Notes: generated by a model from the sequence alone, not told the origin. A DNA stretch of 64,000 nt from Amorphophallus konjac (GCA_022559845.1 CM040120.1:163848334-163912333); one strand, 5' to 3'; positions 1 through 10,531 are shown, numbered from the stretch's first letter. Program-made: numbers and translations.

Positions 1-16
1 ATATTGCATTACACTT

Positions 17-177
17 CAGCAAGTCTGTACAGCGGTTGCCTTCATATAGGAAGTCCGTACATCGCATACCTCTGCATATATGAAGTCTATACAGTCTGAA
101 GTCTATACACTGCAGTCGAGTTCACAAAGTCTATACAGTATGAAGTCTATACACTGCATCCTGCAATGTCTGTACAG
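17..177 (+). repeat. Array of AAGTCTATACA-type short motifs in U3
   Basis: At least seven copies of AAGT(C)(T/C)(G/A)TACA lie about 16-40 bp apart, for example near 20, 51, 82, 98, 126, 142 and 164. The array continues off the left edge of the window. A related but diverged array (AGGTC...GCACAT) occupies the same place upstream of the TATA box in the second LTR of this family at 57985-58920. The position in U3 suggests an enhancer-type array. Function is inferred only. Confidence 0.7.
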
Positions 178-245
178 GGTTTTAGACTTAAACTGATAAC
201 TTGATTCTCTATCTGACAGGCACTCTTCGTGAAGCCTAATGAAGG

Positions 246-406
246 CACGTGATCCAAGGATGGACAAGGTGCCCAGATTATGACACGTGGAAGCAGCCCA
301 GCCAGGATGCTGCTAGGTGGTCGAAATGCCTCGGTTCTGGCAAAATTCTTTGGGCGGGAAATGTGGAAGCCACACAACCCTATCCACCCTGCTGCTCTAT
401 ATAAAT
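246..406 (+). promoter_or_regulatory. Copia element 0 LTR core promoter: G-boxes, E2F-like site, TATA
   Basis: CACGTG hexamers sit at 246-251 and 283-288, the second inside GACACGTGG, a good ABA-response-type G-box. GGCGGGAAA, the plant E2F consensus, is at 353-361. TATATAAAT is at 398-406. The same order of CACGTG, GGCGGGAAA and TATA recurs in the diverged copy at 59086-59273, so these sites are conserved where the surrounding LTR is not. The transcript would start about 30 bp after the TATA box and run into the GA-rich leader. Confidence 0.7.
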
Positions 407-1343
407 GAAGACTCCTTTGTCTGAAGAAGATTGATCGAGAGGCAAAGTCTATACAGTGAGAGTGATTGACTGAAGGAGAAGATAGCCTGCACGATCCTGT
501 GAGAAAGAATAGAGAAGCATAAGAAGCAGAGAAGAAAAAGAAAAAGAAAAAGAAGAGAAAGAGAGAGATAGAGAGCTCGAGCAAAGTGTGAAGAGAAGAA
601 GAAGAGAGGCAGAGAGAAGCTTCGTTCTGAAGATCTGCCTTCACTGGACCGTGGATCAAATCCAGGCCAGTCAGCTCATTCTGAGCCACATTGTGCTTCA
701 TTGTTTACAGCCTTTCGATTGCTGTTTGTTTCCCATTTTCCTGTTTTCTTTTTGAACATTTCTTCAAGCTGTTAGTCAGCACTTGCAGTGGAGGATTCCA
801 CTGGACGGCTAAGCTGTATTGCCCAGCAGAGCAAGCTGTAAGGCTTAGCAGGCGAGGAGGATTCCTCGGACAGCAAGCTGTGAGGCTCATCAGATTGTAT
901 GGCAAGCTGTGATGCCCAGCTATTCAAGCTGTGAGTCAGCGAAATCCACACTCGGGTTGAGTGTGGGGTGGATGTAGGTCTGCAGGACCGAACCACCTAA
1001 AAATCATTGTGCAGTGGTTTGATCTCTTTGTGAGTGTGGTGCTAGATGAATGCATAGGGTCGATATGGTTTGATTTTCTATATGTGTTCATCTCATTACT
1101 GCGCACACTATATGTTTGACTGTGGTTTGATTTCTCTATCTGTTGTTGCTTCCGCTAGGTGAATGATTAGGTGCGTTCCACCTATTTGAGTACTGGTTCA
1201 ACAGAAGACTAGTTTAGTTTCTTTCAGGTTGTCTTATTTTGTCTTGTTAGCTTTCTAGTGAGCATTAGATTTTAATTGGGCGAAAGTTTTTAAAGGGTAT
1301 ATTCATTCACCCCCCTCTGAATACATAGCACCGAACCCAACAC

Positions 1344-1356
1344 TTGGTATCAGAGC
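1344..1356 (+). other. Primer binding site, element 0
   Basis: TTGGTATCAGAGC lies 1 bp after the LTR end and matches the 3' end of plant initiator-Met tRNA. It fixes the LTR end and the plus orientation of element 0. Confidence 0.9.
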
Positions 1357-1507
1357 AGGTTGCTGTGCATAGGATCTAACAATCCGCAGTAGATCCTGCA
1401 TTTCTGGTTGGTGCATTTCAGAGTGTGCTTCTTGTGTTCTGTGTTTTGTTTCACCGGCTTAGTGTCTTTATTTGCTTATCTGATTTCGGTGCACTCATTA
1501 CATCTCG

Positions 1508-1853
1508 ATGGCTAATCCTCCGATATTCAGAGGTAATGATTTTGATTCTTGGTTAGACAAGTTTCATCGGTATGTAAAAACAACTGATCCTAATCTTTGG
1601 AAGGTAATGACTCACGGTCCATACAACTTATCAAAAGATAAATCTAGATGGACTGAGAAGGATAAATTGAAAGATTCTGTCAATACTAGAGCATTAGTTT
1701 TAATGAAAGAATCAATTGACAGAGCTCTAATCTCATGTATTTCCTCTTGCAGGTCTGCCAAAGAAATTTTGAAAAAACTAAAGCTCACTAGGAATCACAA
1801 CAAATGCTTGATGGCTGATCGGAGACATGATGATGATGAGACCTCATCTCAGG
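1508..1853 (+). pseudogene. Copia gag N-terminus, cut by gypsy A
   Basis: Reading starts at the ATG 150 bp after the PBS and gives about 115 codons with the copia gag pattern: PPIFRGNDFDSW, then LWKVMTHGPY, then SSCRSAKEIL. The reading then jumps to KCLMADRR. In the fuller gags of elements 1 and 2, CLM(A/V) lies about 200 residues further on, beyond the UBN2-type region and the first zinc knuckle. The central part is therefore deleted, as it also is in element 3. The frame is open until the gypsy A LTR begins at 1854, and the last codons and stop come from that LTR. This copy cannot encode a working capsid. Confidence 0.8.
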
Positions 1854-4692
1854 TGTAATACCCCGATTATTTATTAAGTTTTATTGAGCTTTTATTAATT
1901 GAAAATTGAATTAAAATGAATTAATGTTTGAATTTCAAAATATTAATATTTAATTCATTAGAAAATAGAACCTATAAAATTCGACTACCTTAGAAAAATC
2001 TGTAAAAATAGTAATTGGGTAAAAGATCATTTTTATAGTAATTTTATCTTCTGTACTTGACCCAAATTAATTACGTAACCTTGTCTAATTAGATGATTAA
2101 TCATGAATTTGACTTTCACCTACCCTTTACCTAATCGCAACTTAAAACGTGAAATTCGACCTTATTACTCAACCAAATGATCTGAAATCAAGGGCAAATG
2201 GAAGGCCACGAGGTAAGGAACATTTACCCTCAATCAATTTGAGGTAAACCTAGTCCTAAAACGTGTTGCCGACATAGATTTGGTTGAGTCAAGGATTCCG
2301 GCGACGTTTCTAACACGAAACTTGCAGCGCCAAATACTCCCAACTCCGAAGGCTCCAGAAGCCCCATGACCTATAGAAATGTAGCTCTTCGACTCTCGTT
2401 TCATTTGGTAGCTGGGTCAGCCGACGAGGAGTCCAGATCTGGGAGCATTCGTCGTTTTGGTGGAGGGTGTTGGTAGTTCGTCGTTCTTCATCTCCAGCCC
2501 TTTAATCCGTCGATTAAGGTAGGAACCCTTAACCAATTTAGACTTGTAAATATAGTATCTTGATCAGCTCGACGAGAGCTATCCAATGGGACTGAAAGCC
2601 CCAAATTTCATTAGGTATCCGTGGAGATATCGAGTTTTTTGTGAGCTGCTGTCAAGCTTGTTCTTCATTCTAGGGTTTCGAAGTCTTTCTCCGATTTGAG
2701 GTAGGTTATGACAGCCCAACTTCTAATTAATATACATGAATGTAATCAGTAGCTTGTTAGCTTTCTTTTGACACCAAAATCCCCAAATTCCGTTGTGTAT
2801 GTTGGGAGAATTTTTAGTTTTAGTGGAAGTATGTCAAGAATTAGGTCTTCTTGTGTTCTTCATAGAATAGGTTGTGATTCTTGTGAATTCTGATGAAATT
2901 CGTGTTTCTAAATTGTAGTTGTATGACCCTAATATGTCTAGTAAGATTCCTATAGCATGGGGTTTTGATTTTAACTCAATTGGACCTCAAATGGGTAAGT
3001 TTACATGTTTTCCGGAGGCCCCAGCCTTTTCTGGGCTTGCAGGGGTCTACCCCAGGGGTCGACCCATGCCCCAGCAGCAAAGGCCAGCCCGAGGGTCGAG
3101 CCCTGGGGTCGACGCATTTGGCCCAGCGCGAGGGTCGACCCAATGGGTCGACCCATGCTGCTGGATTTGAGGGGGTCGACCCCAAGGGTCGACCCATCCA
3201 GCAGGCAGACCCCATTTTTACAGGGGTCGACCCCAAGGGTCGACCCATGTACCAGAAACCCGATTTTCATCTTTTTGCGACCTGTGGATCGATCCGGATC
3301 ATTAGGGGATCGACCCATTGAACTTAGACCAATTGAAAACTATACTTTTGAAGAACCAGTGACCTGTTCTGGAAACCTTATGATTTCAATTTACATTGGT
3401 TCCTACTTGCAAATATAGTGTAAAAACATGCCGTTTACCATCTTCATTTCGACTCATACATTGGTTAAATAGAAACCCACATAATTAGTCGTTAATGGTG
3501 TAATTAAATCTCTGTTAATGCATTCTTTTTCCTTCCTGTACAAGCTTGTTCCTTTACCTTATCATCATGAATCAGCTTTTGGCAATTGTCTTAATGCAAA
3601 TGATAATGGATAATCTTTGAGATATTAACTTGATAATTAGGATTAATATGTTGATTAGCTTGTTGGATAGCTGCTGTACTACAGTAGCGCAGCATGATTA
3701 ACTCTTATTGTGATTGGTTTTCAATCTTCTTGATGATTGTGCTTACCTTGAAATTCTGAAATGAATCTCCTTCCTACTTGAAATTGTTATTGCTACATGG
3801 TTCAAACCTTGGAATTCTTGCCATAAATTGTGGAAGTCTAGATTCATGGGATCTTTGATCCAAAGAAATCAATGCCTGGCAAACAATTAAGGGCTCGGTC
3901 TAGTCTTGGGAGGAGCGCCCGAACACTACGTGTACCCCTGGGGAGGTGATTGACTAGGTGTGGCATTTGGCACCAGTACTATGACATGGGTTAAATCTAG
4001 GACTGGCCACTACTCTCTACTACTCTCTACTACTTTTCACTTTCCACTCTTCACTGTTCTATACTCTACTTGTTGTTACTTACTTGCTGTTACTTGGACG
4101 TGGAAATGAAACTACACACGTGCTTGACATGACTTGAATTATCTTGATATGGCCAACTCTTTATCGTTATCTCCTGTAGTAAATTCTTATCTTTGTTATT
4201 CCTCTTAAGTGTTACCATTCTGTTCCTTTATATTTCTTGACCTTGCAAGATCTTTAAATTTTGTTTCATTATATCATCATTACTCTTTTATTGCATTATC
4301 CTTTGTAGCATGATATTTTGAAAATGTAATTAAACTACTAATCACTTATACCTATCTGTTATTTCCTACTGAGCGTTAGCTCATAGTTGTTGTTTCCCCC
4401 CTTTCCAGGCTTTTCAGGTGACGCGCTTACCTATCTGTTACACTTAACCTAACTTTTGAGTGTATCAGTTAGTTGTGTTTAGAGTATGTTGTGCTTCAGT
4501 TATATTATTATGGTTTAGAGCTGTTATCCCAGTTGTATTGAGTTGATTTGAGGATTATGTACCAGTTATGTTTTGTTTAATGGTCAATAAGTTATTTCCA
4601 TTTCTTAGCATTTGTATATATTTAGATTAGTTCTCTCTCTTTCCAGCTCGTTTCTAACTGTACGTCCCGATATTCCGCGTCGGGGCGTGACA
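1854..4692 (+). mobile_element. Gypsy A 5' LTR (chromovirus/Tekay-like)
   Basis: The segment starts TGTAATACCCCG and ends GGGGCGTGACA, followed by a TTGGTATCAGAGCC primer site. These termini and the roughly 2.8-kb length are typical of Tekay/Del-type Ty3/gypsy LTRs, and gypsy B at 60241 has matching termini. It interrupts the element 0 gag; the five bases before it are TCAGG. The other LTR is absent because the element is cut at about 5853. The LTR holds no convincing gene. The overlapping ORFs at 2919-3418 are read through the GTCGAC array and are not counted. Confidence 0.85.
3042..3317. repeat. GTCGAC dyad array in gypsy A LTR
   Basis: Five pairs of GGGTCGACCC-type palindromes are separated by 3-6 bp, at about 3042-3066, 3091-3115, 3129-3155, 3171-3197 and 3222-3248. 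A weaker GATCGAT/GATCGACCC pair follows at 3287-3317. The core is GTCGACCC(C)(A/T)(A/G)GGGTCGACC. Spacing between pair starts is about 40-50 bp. The same core occurs in the LTRs of copia elements 2 and 3. The array suits a protein-binding or hairpin-forming site, but no function is shown by the sequence. Confidence 0.85.
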
Positions 4693-4698
4693 GTTTAG

Positions 4699-4712
4699 TT
4701 GGTATCAGAGCC
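4699..4712 (+). other. Primer binding site, gypsy A
   Basis: TTGGTATCAGAGCC lies 6 bp after the LTR end TGACA. It is an initiator-Met tRNA-type primer site and fixes the plus orientation. Confidence 0.9.
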
Positions 4713-5028
4713 CTAGGTTTCATATTCCTAGGTTCCCCAAGTTTAGGTTTTCTTGCATTGCATCCCAATAATCGGTATATCAAAAAGGTGTTGTCCAAAC
4801 GTTAGGCTACGCCTATCGGGAAGGTCGCATACTTGCGCGAGTGGTCTTCGGACCAATTACCTCCGCCAGGTACCGAGTTTTTGGTCGTGTTTAGGTGCAT
4901 TAGACCTCTAACCTTGTTAAAGTCTAGAACCTGACCTGGTGAGATTGGGTAGAAACTTGGGTTAAGTTCGTTCCTTAATCGTGTTATTATCTATTTTATT
5001 GGACCTAAGTAATCTATTTCTCGTGTAG

Positions 5029-5853
5029 ATGGCAGCCGAACGTGCTGAATGGAGGAACCTGCAGCGCACGGTTCAAGGCCTGACTCAGGCGTTACATCAG
5101 GTAGCTCAAGCTGGAGCAGCAGGTCATGGCACCGGTGACTTATACCGGAACTTTCGAGGAATGAACCCGCCAAGATTTGCTGGTTCGACTAACCCCGATG
5201 AGGCCGAGCATTGGCTCAACGAAATGGGGTGAATTTTTGAAGTCATGCAATGCACCGACCAAGAGCTTGTCCTTCTTTCTACCTTCCAATTGGAGCGGGA
5301 CGCGCGTACTTGGTGGGATTCCGTCAAGGCAACTCTAGGCGATCAACAAGTCGCATGGGAAGAGTTCGAGGAATTCTTCAACGACAAATATTTTTTCGAT
5401 CATGTACAAGAGAAGAAGGCGGCGGAGTTCGCGGCTCTAAAGCAGCGAAGCTTATCGGTGGCCGAATATGAAGCACAGTTCTCTCGGCTTTCGCACTATG
5501 CTACTCACCTTATCTCCACAGAAAAGATGAAAGCTAAGTGATTCCTCAACGGGTTGAAGCTTCACTACATCAATCAACTGGCGCCGATGGAGATCTCTAC
5601 TTATTCTGAGATGGTGAGAAAGGCACAAGTTCTAGAAGATACCTTAGAAATGACGGAGAGGATCCGTGGGCAAGGCATGAAGAAGGAACAACCAACTCCT
5701 AGACCCGGATTTGGCGCTAGCAAAAAGAGGCCCATGAGTGGGTCTAGTTCGTGGATCGGATCGGGAACGTGGAAAGGCAAGATGCCAAGAAATGAAGAGA
5801 AGAAACCTGGTCCTATTGTTCCATTCAAGGTCAAGTTAAATGGGGAAAGTTGA
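5029..5853 (+). pseudogene. gag: Gypsy A gag (Retrotrans_gag type), 3' truncated
   Basis: One frame of 275 codons starts at the ATG 317 bp after the PBS. It shows the chromovirus gag pattern: NLQRTVQGLTQALHQVAQ near the start, NPPRFAGSTNPDEAEHW, FQLERDARTWWDSV, FNDKYFFDHVQEKKAAEF, and a basic, Pro/Gly-rich end. The frame is broken by TGA at 5230 and 5539; the first aligns with an Arg codon in gypsy B, consistent with CGA to TGA. The sequence stops at about 5853, before any zinc knuckle, protease or polymerase. Past this point the DNA is AT-rich and belongs to the 3' region of element 1. The copy is dead. Confidence 0.85.
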
Positions 5854-7497
5854 GATTTTTACTTTTGAAAAAAGGCAACCTTAAAATTAGAAATGGTGTA
5901 TATGCCCCTATGTTAAGTTCAAATGGTTTAAATCTTATATGCTCATTTTTGAGTAACAAACGTTTGAGAAAAACCATTTTTGCAATAGATAATATGACTT
6001 AAACATTTGAGAAAGTTAAGAGAAAAGAACCAAGCCCATTTGACTTACTCATCACATTCATTTGGCATGATTGGAAAAGAAGATAAGCAAGTATTGAAAA
6101 TAAACAATACCCCTTTTTGTTTTGAAGCAAGTTGTAGAGTCAACCCGAAACTATTTTTTTTAAATTAATTAAACAATCCAATATAGCATTCACTTTTTGA
6201 CACAAGGAAACACGTTGTTTAGACGCCAGAGTACCTGGTTACTCAATGTAGCTTATCTTTCTGAATTCTTTTGAACAGAGGTGACTTTCCTCATCATGAC
6301 TAGATTAACCTTCATTTCATTGATGGATGATCTAATTTCTCTTAAGAGAGGTCATTGCTCTGAAATTATTGTAGCATGGTTTTTAGAGTTTTAGTCTCTA
6401 ATAGACTTCAAGAAGGGAACATGTTTAAAAACAATACCTGCCAATCATTTCAAAAATCAAGGAGCCAAGTTGTTGTGAAGTTTCAGACGCAGGGGCAAGG
6501 GTTATTTTCAAGGACTTAAGAAATGTTTCAATCCTATTATGAATGCAAGTTTGGTAAAACTCAATGCAATGATTCACGAAAATGAGAATTATAAACAAGA
6601 AACCATTTCTTTAACAGGAGTAATACAACAAGACTCACCCAGGGTTGTATAGATGAATGAAAACTTTCTCAACTCCCCCTCACTTGATGCTCGGTGAAAA
6701 AGTGAAGGTTTAGAGGCAAGAGATATGAGGTGGAAGTGAAAGAAGCAGTGGGAAGAGGGAGTCAATGAAACTCTCCATTTGTTCTTCAAAACCAAAGCGG
6801 CAGTGAGACAGTCTCGACACATGACTTGAATGTGTCGATCTGAGCACCAGGTTCTAAGCTGTATGTCTCGACACATATCAATAGGGTGTCGACCTGTTCA
6901 ACAGGCATGGTTCAGCATGTCTTGACACATATCAGTACATCAAACTGTTCTCTGCTAGCTTCTGTGATTCTTCATTTCTGACAGACACCTGCCATCTTTT
7001 ACTGCCAATGCCTCTGACTTCCTTCTTTCAGACAGCCATTCAAGAATGGTTTTACCTGTTGCTGCCACTGAGAAATGCTTGATTGGATGCTAAAACTTTA
7101 AACATGCTTATGCACTAGAGATGAACTATGCAGATAGCAATATGTAATTCTGACTCATGGTACTTGGCGAGGCTTGTCCTCACGCATGAGGAGAGTTTCC
7201 TGACATGAGTAACCTGTCATTTCACTTCTCAACATTTGATATACCATGTAGTCACAAAATGATGTTCAATTAAAGACATTCATAAGTACAAGCAAGCTCC
7301 CCTTGAATGTGACCATCATTCAAGGCAAGGTTCATACATCAAATGGACCAGATCTAAATCAAATTAGATATGTATGTTCCAATCAAGGTGAAGACAAGTA
7401 AGCAGATCATTAAAGGAGTAATTGATAGCTCAAACCTGAGTGGACTGAGGTCTGCATAGACCAAGCTCCCTCCTTAAGGTTGTGAACCTATCATTGC
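5854..7497 (-). other. Element 1 untranslated 3' region; no gene
   Basis: This is an AT-rich stretch between the RNase H stop and the truncation point. No ORF resembles a known protein. A short piece near 6224 (ACGCCAGAGTACC and following) resembles, in reverse, 31920-31945 of the element 3 internal region, which supports retrotransposon 3' origin. At 6788-6935 it carries pairs of (T/C)GTCTCGACACAT / GTGTCGA motifs matching the array in this element's own LTR. No LTR and no CTCCCCC-type reverse polypurine tract was seen, so the 3' end is missing. Confidence 0.6.
6788..6935. repeat. GTCTCGACACAT motif pairs in element 1 3' region
   Basis: Copies of CTCGACACAT or CTTGACACAT are followed 10-14 bp later by GTGTCGA or a degenerate mate, in three blocks at about 6810-6845, 6865-6900 and 6918-6945. 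The motif is the one repeated in the element 1 LTR at 24676-24801 and 35587-35945. Confidence 0.65.
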
Positions 7498-8091
7498 TTA
7501 AGGGTTTGTGAAGATGTCTGCAATCTGATTTTCTGAGTCTACAAAATGGGGCTCAATGTGATTTTTGAGAACTTCATATCTTATAAAGTGATGCCTAATT
7601 TCAATGTGTTTAGTCCTAGAGTGCATGACTGGATTTTTTGCAAGATTTATAGCAATTGTGTTATCACACATAATGGGTACACAGTCAAGATCTATTAGAT
7701 AGTCTTGGAGTTGGTGTTTGATCCACAATACTTGGGTGCCACAACTCCCTGCAGCAACATATTCTACTTCTACAGTTGAGAGTGAAACCGAGTGTTGTTT
7801 CTTGGAAGCCCAAGAAACCAAACACCCACTGAGAAATTGGCAATAGCCACTAGTGCTCTTGCAGTCCAGTTTGCATCCTGCATAATCTGCATCTGAATAT
7901 GAAATAAGTGAAAGTTCACAAGATGCAGGATACCATAGTCCCAATTCTTGAGTGCTAGCAAGGTATCTAAAGATACGCTTGACAGCAGTCATGTGGGACT
8001 CTCTAGGACTAGACTGAAATCTAGCACAAAGGCAAACACTAAACTGAATGTCTGGTCTAGATGTAGTTAGATAGTGCAATGATCCAATCAT
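7498..8091 (-). pseudogene. pol: Copia RNase H (element 1)
   Basis: This is an open stretch of about 197 codons ending the polyprotein. It starts with MIGSLHYLTTSRPDI, the link between RT and RNase H in copia elements, and holds the RNase H motifs SYSDADYAGC, KSTSGYCQF, VSWASKKQ, EYVAA and CDNTIAINL. The last residues, DIFTNP, correspond to the usual copia ending DIFTKPL, but the reading stops early, losing the last residues. The usual substrate is the RNA strand of the RNA:DNA hybrid made during reverse transcription. Upstream RT is broken, so this domain is not expressed as an intact polyprotein. Confidence 0.85.
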
Positions 8092-9032
8092 ACCTCTGTA
8101 TCTCTTTGCATCTACAAGAATGCATTGTTCATCTGCATCCAGTTAAGTGGAAGTCCCCATTGGAGTTCCTAAAGGCTTACAGTTGGTCAACTCAAACTTT
8201 TTCAGCAACTCCCTCACATACTTGGCTTGATTGATAAAGCAGCCTTCATTGCTTTGACTAATCTGCAAGCCAAGAAAGAATTGAAGCTCAATCATTAGAC
8301 TCATTTAAAATTCATTGGTCATGAGTTTAGCAAACTCTTCACACATTTGAGGTTTAGTGGACCCAAACACAATGTCATCCACATAAATCTGAACTATCAA
8401 GATATATTTACCTTGTTTCTTGGTGAATAGTGTCTGATCTACATTACCTCTTGAATACCCTTGTTCGGTGAGATATGAGCTTAGTCTGTCATACCAAACT
8501 CTAGGTGCCTGCTTCAAGCCATACAAAGCCCTGTCCAACTTATAAACATGATCTTTGAAATATGTGCATTCAAAACCGGGGGGTTACTCTCCATAAAGTT
8601 CTTCTTTAATAAGACTATTTAGGAAAGCACTCTTAACATCCATTTGCTACAATTTGATTTTATGAGAACATGCAAATGCTAGCAAAATTCTAATGGCCTC
8701 AAGTCTAGTAACAAGAGCAAAAGATTCTTCATAATCTATGCCAAATTCTTGATTATACCCCTGAGCCACCAATCTGGATTTGTTTCAGACTATCTTTCCA
8801 TCTTCACTTGGTTTATTTCTGAAAACCCATTTAGTTTCTATGATTGATTTTTTTTAGACCTTGGAACAATATGCCATACTTTATTTCTTTCAAACGGATT
8901 TAATTCATCATGCATGGAATTGATCCAGTTTTCATCTTTTAGGGCCTCTACAACATTTTTGGGTTCAATTTGAGACACAAGAGCAAGTTGTTCAATTTCA
9001 TTCATAATTTTGAAATGAGACCTAGTTTTGGT
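8092..9032 (-). pseudogene. pol: Copia reverse transcriptase (element 1), broken
   Basis: The clearest open piece, 8305-8538, reads ALYGLKQAPRVWYDRL and IYVDDIVFGST, with the YVDD catalytic box. Upstream, 8539-8990 still encodes recognisable RT fingers and palm in the same direction but with several stops, including where a Gln codon is expected in the LFQMDVKSAF region. Downstream, 8092-8304 covers the LGLQI connection with stops near 8143 and at 8305. The domain is inactive. Confidence 0.8.
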
Positions 9033-10434
9033 TCAATCATGCAGATTACCTAAGATGTTTTCTAAAGGATGATCTTTCAACACTCTTAGATCAGGTTGAG
9101 CATTACCTTCATCTGCCTCGGTGACCGGAGCATTATTTAGTTCTCCTTGGTCCTCATTTGCTTGTGTCTCTTCTTGTGGAAGTTCTTCTTTTCCTCTTAT
9201 GTTCAGGAATTCCCCATCATCATCTTCCCTGCAAGAGTTGTTGTAATCAATCTCATCAAAAGTGATGTGAGGGGATTCTTCCACACAAAGGGTCTTCAGA
9301 TTATAGACTCTATAAGCTCTAGACTTGTCAGAGTACCCAAGAAATATCCCTTTTTCACTCTTGGGCTCAAACTTGTCCAGAACTCTTTTGTCATTGTTAT
9401 GAATAAAGCACTTTGACCCAAACACTTTCATGTGAAAGAGAGATGGCTTTTTACCTTTCAGCAACTCATATAGAGTCATTTTGGTGAGGGGCCTTACCAT
9501 TGAGCGGTTGATGATAGAGCATGCAGTGTTTACCACTTCTGCTCAAAATCTCCTTGGTAGATGCCTTTCAGCAAGCATTGTGCGTGCCATCTCTATGAGA
9601 GTTATGTTCTTCCTCTCAACTATCCCATTTTGCTCAGGAGTCCATGGTGAAGAAAACTTGTGAATGATTCCTTCAGTCCTACATAAATTTTCAAAGTCAG
9701 CATTGTCGAATTCACCACGATGATCTGAAATGATGTTGGAAATTTTAAACTTACCATCTTGCTTCACTTGCATATACAAACTCATCAAAGGCATTATTTT
9801 TATGTGCAAGATAGAATACCCAAGTGAATCTGGTAAAGTCATCTACCAAGACATAACCATATCTTTTATCACTTAAGCTAGCGGTTTTGGTTAGACCAAA
9901 CAGGTCCATATGGATTAGTTCAAGTGATTTAAAAGGTGAGTTTTTAGTTCTGCTTTTGAATGACTTTCTAGTCTGTTTTCCCTGAGCACATGCATCACAA
10001 ATCTTAGTGTTCGGTTTGAATTTAATTTCAGACAGACCTTTGACAATAGAATGTTTTAGCAATTTTTGAAGAGTGTTGTAACTAACATGTCCTAGTCTGC
10101 GATGCCACAAACAAGCTAGTTCATATTTGGGTGCAGCAAGATAAAGATTTATGTGAGCAGGGTCATCTAAGTCAATCATGTACACGTTATTGACTCTTTT
10201 ATCAGAAAACTTAGTTTCTTTAAAATTAGGTTGCAAGATCCTACATTTATTTGAGTCAAAAACAACAGTATGACCTTTATCACATAGTTTGCTAATGCTC
10301 AGCAAGTTGTACTCCAGACCATCAACAAGTAATACATTATCAATTGAGTTGGAGGGGTTTACCAACTTTACCTGAACCAATGATTTTTCCTTTGTTGTTT
10401 CCTCCAAATGTGACATGTCCAGCTTCCTTTTCAA
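9033..10434 (-). pseudogene. pol: Copia integrase with pre-integrase segment (element 1)
   Basis: The pre-integrase and zinc region reads LWHRRLGHVSYNTL then CDACAQGKQTRKSF (HHCC). The core carries VDDFTRFTWVFYL, SDHRGEFDN and VERKNITLIEMART, which hold the D, D and E catalytic positions. The C-terminal part has VFGSKCFIHN and KSEKGIFLGYS, the usual copia integrase end, followed by an acidic linker to RT. The reading shifts frame near 9751-9842 and has a stop at about 9543. The gene inserts the reverse-transcribed element into nuclear DNA, but this copy is broken. Confidence 0.85.
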
Positions 10435-10531
10435 CCAGGAGACAGAATTTGGTTTTGTCTCCAGTCATGTGTCTTGAGCAGCCACTGTCAAAATACCAAC
10501 GGTTGTGCACGGCTGCAAGACACTCCTGCAC
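10340..10531 (-). pseudogene. pol: Copia aspartic protease (element 1)
   Basis: The short frame contains WYFDSGCSRHMTGDKTKF, the copia protease active site (D-S-G intact) with its normal context, and GGNNKGKIIGSGKV further on. It overlaps the integrase frame (ends 10434), so a frameshift separates protease from integrase. The protease would release the domains of the polyprotein. Confidence 0.85.

Larger units (their letters stand above)
1..1342 (+). mobile_element. Copia element 0, 5' LTR (5' end outside window)
   Basis: This is the right part of a long LTR that ends ...CCCAACA directly before a TTGGTATCAGAGC primer binding site. The order inside is a U3 array of AAGTCT(A/G)TACA motifs, G-boxes, an E2F-like site, a TATA box at about 398, a GA-rich leader (about 525-615), and an AAGCTGT-rich part with the pattern (T/C)AAGCTGT(G/A)AGGC. 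The segment at 816-1020 can be aligned with 59755-59970, so it belongs to the same family as the LTR at 57858-60240. That alignment is strongly diverged, so the two are not a pair from one insertion. The long minus-strand ORF over 147-701 is a by-product of the GA-rich leader read backwards. Confidence 0.85.

Noticed and set aside
147..701. 184-residue minus-strand ORF with a poly-Phe stretch
   Set aside because: It is the reverse reading of the GA-rich LTR leader. The other copy of this LTR does not keep it, and no domain is seen.
3005..3418. ORFs in three or more frames across the gypsy A dyad array
   Set aside because: Palindromic GTCGAC repeats lack stops in several frames on both strands, which produces false ORFs.
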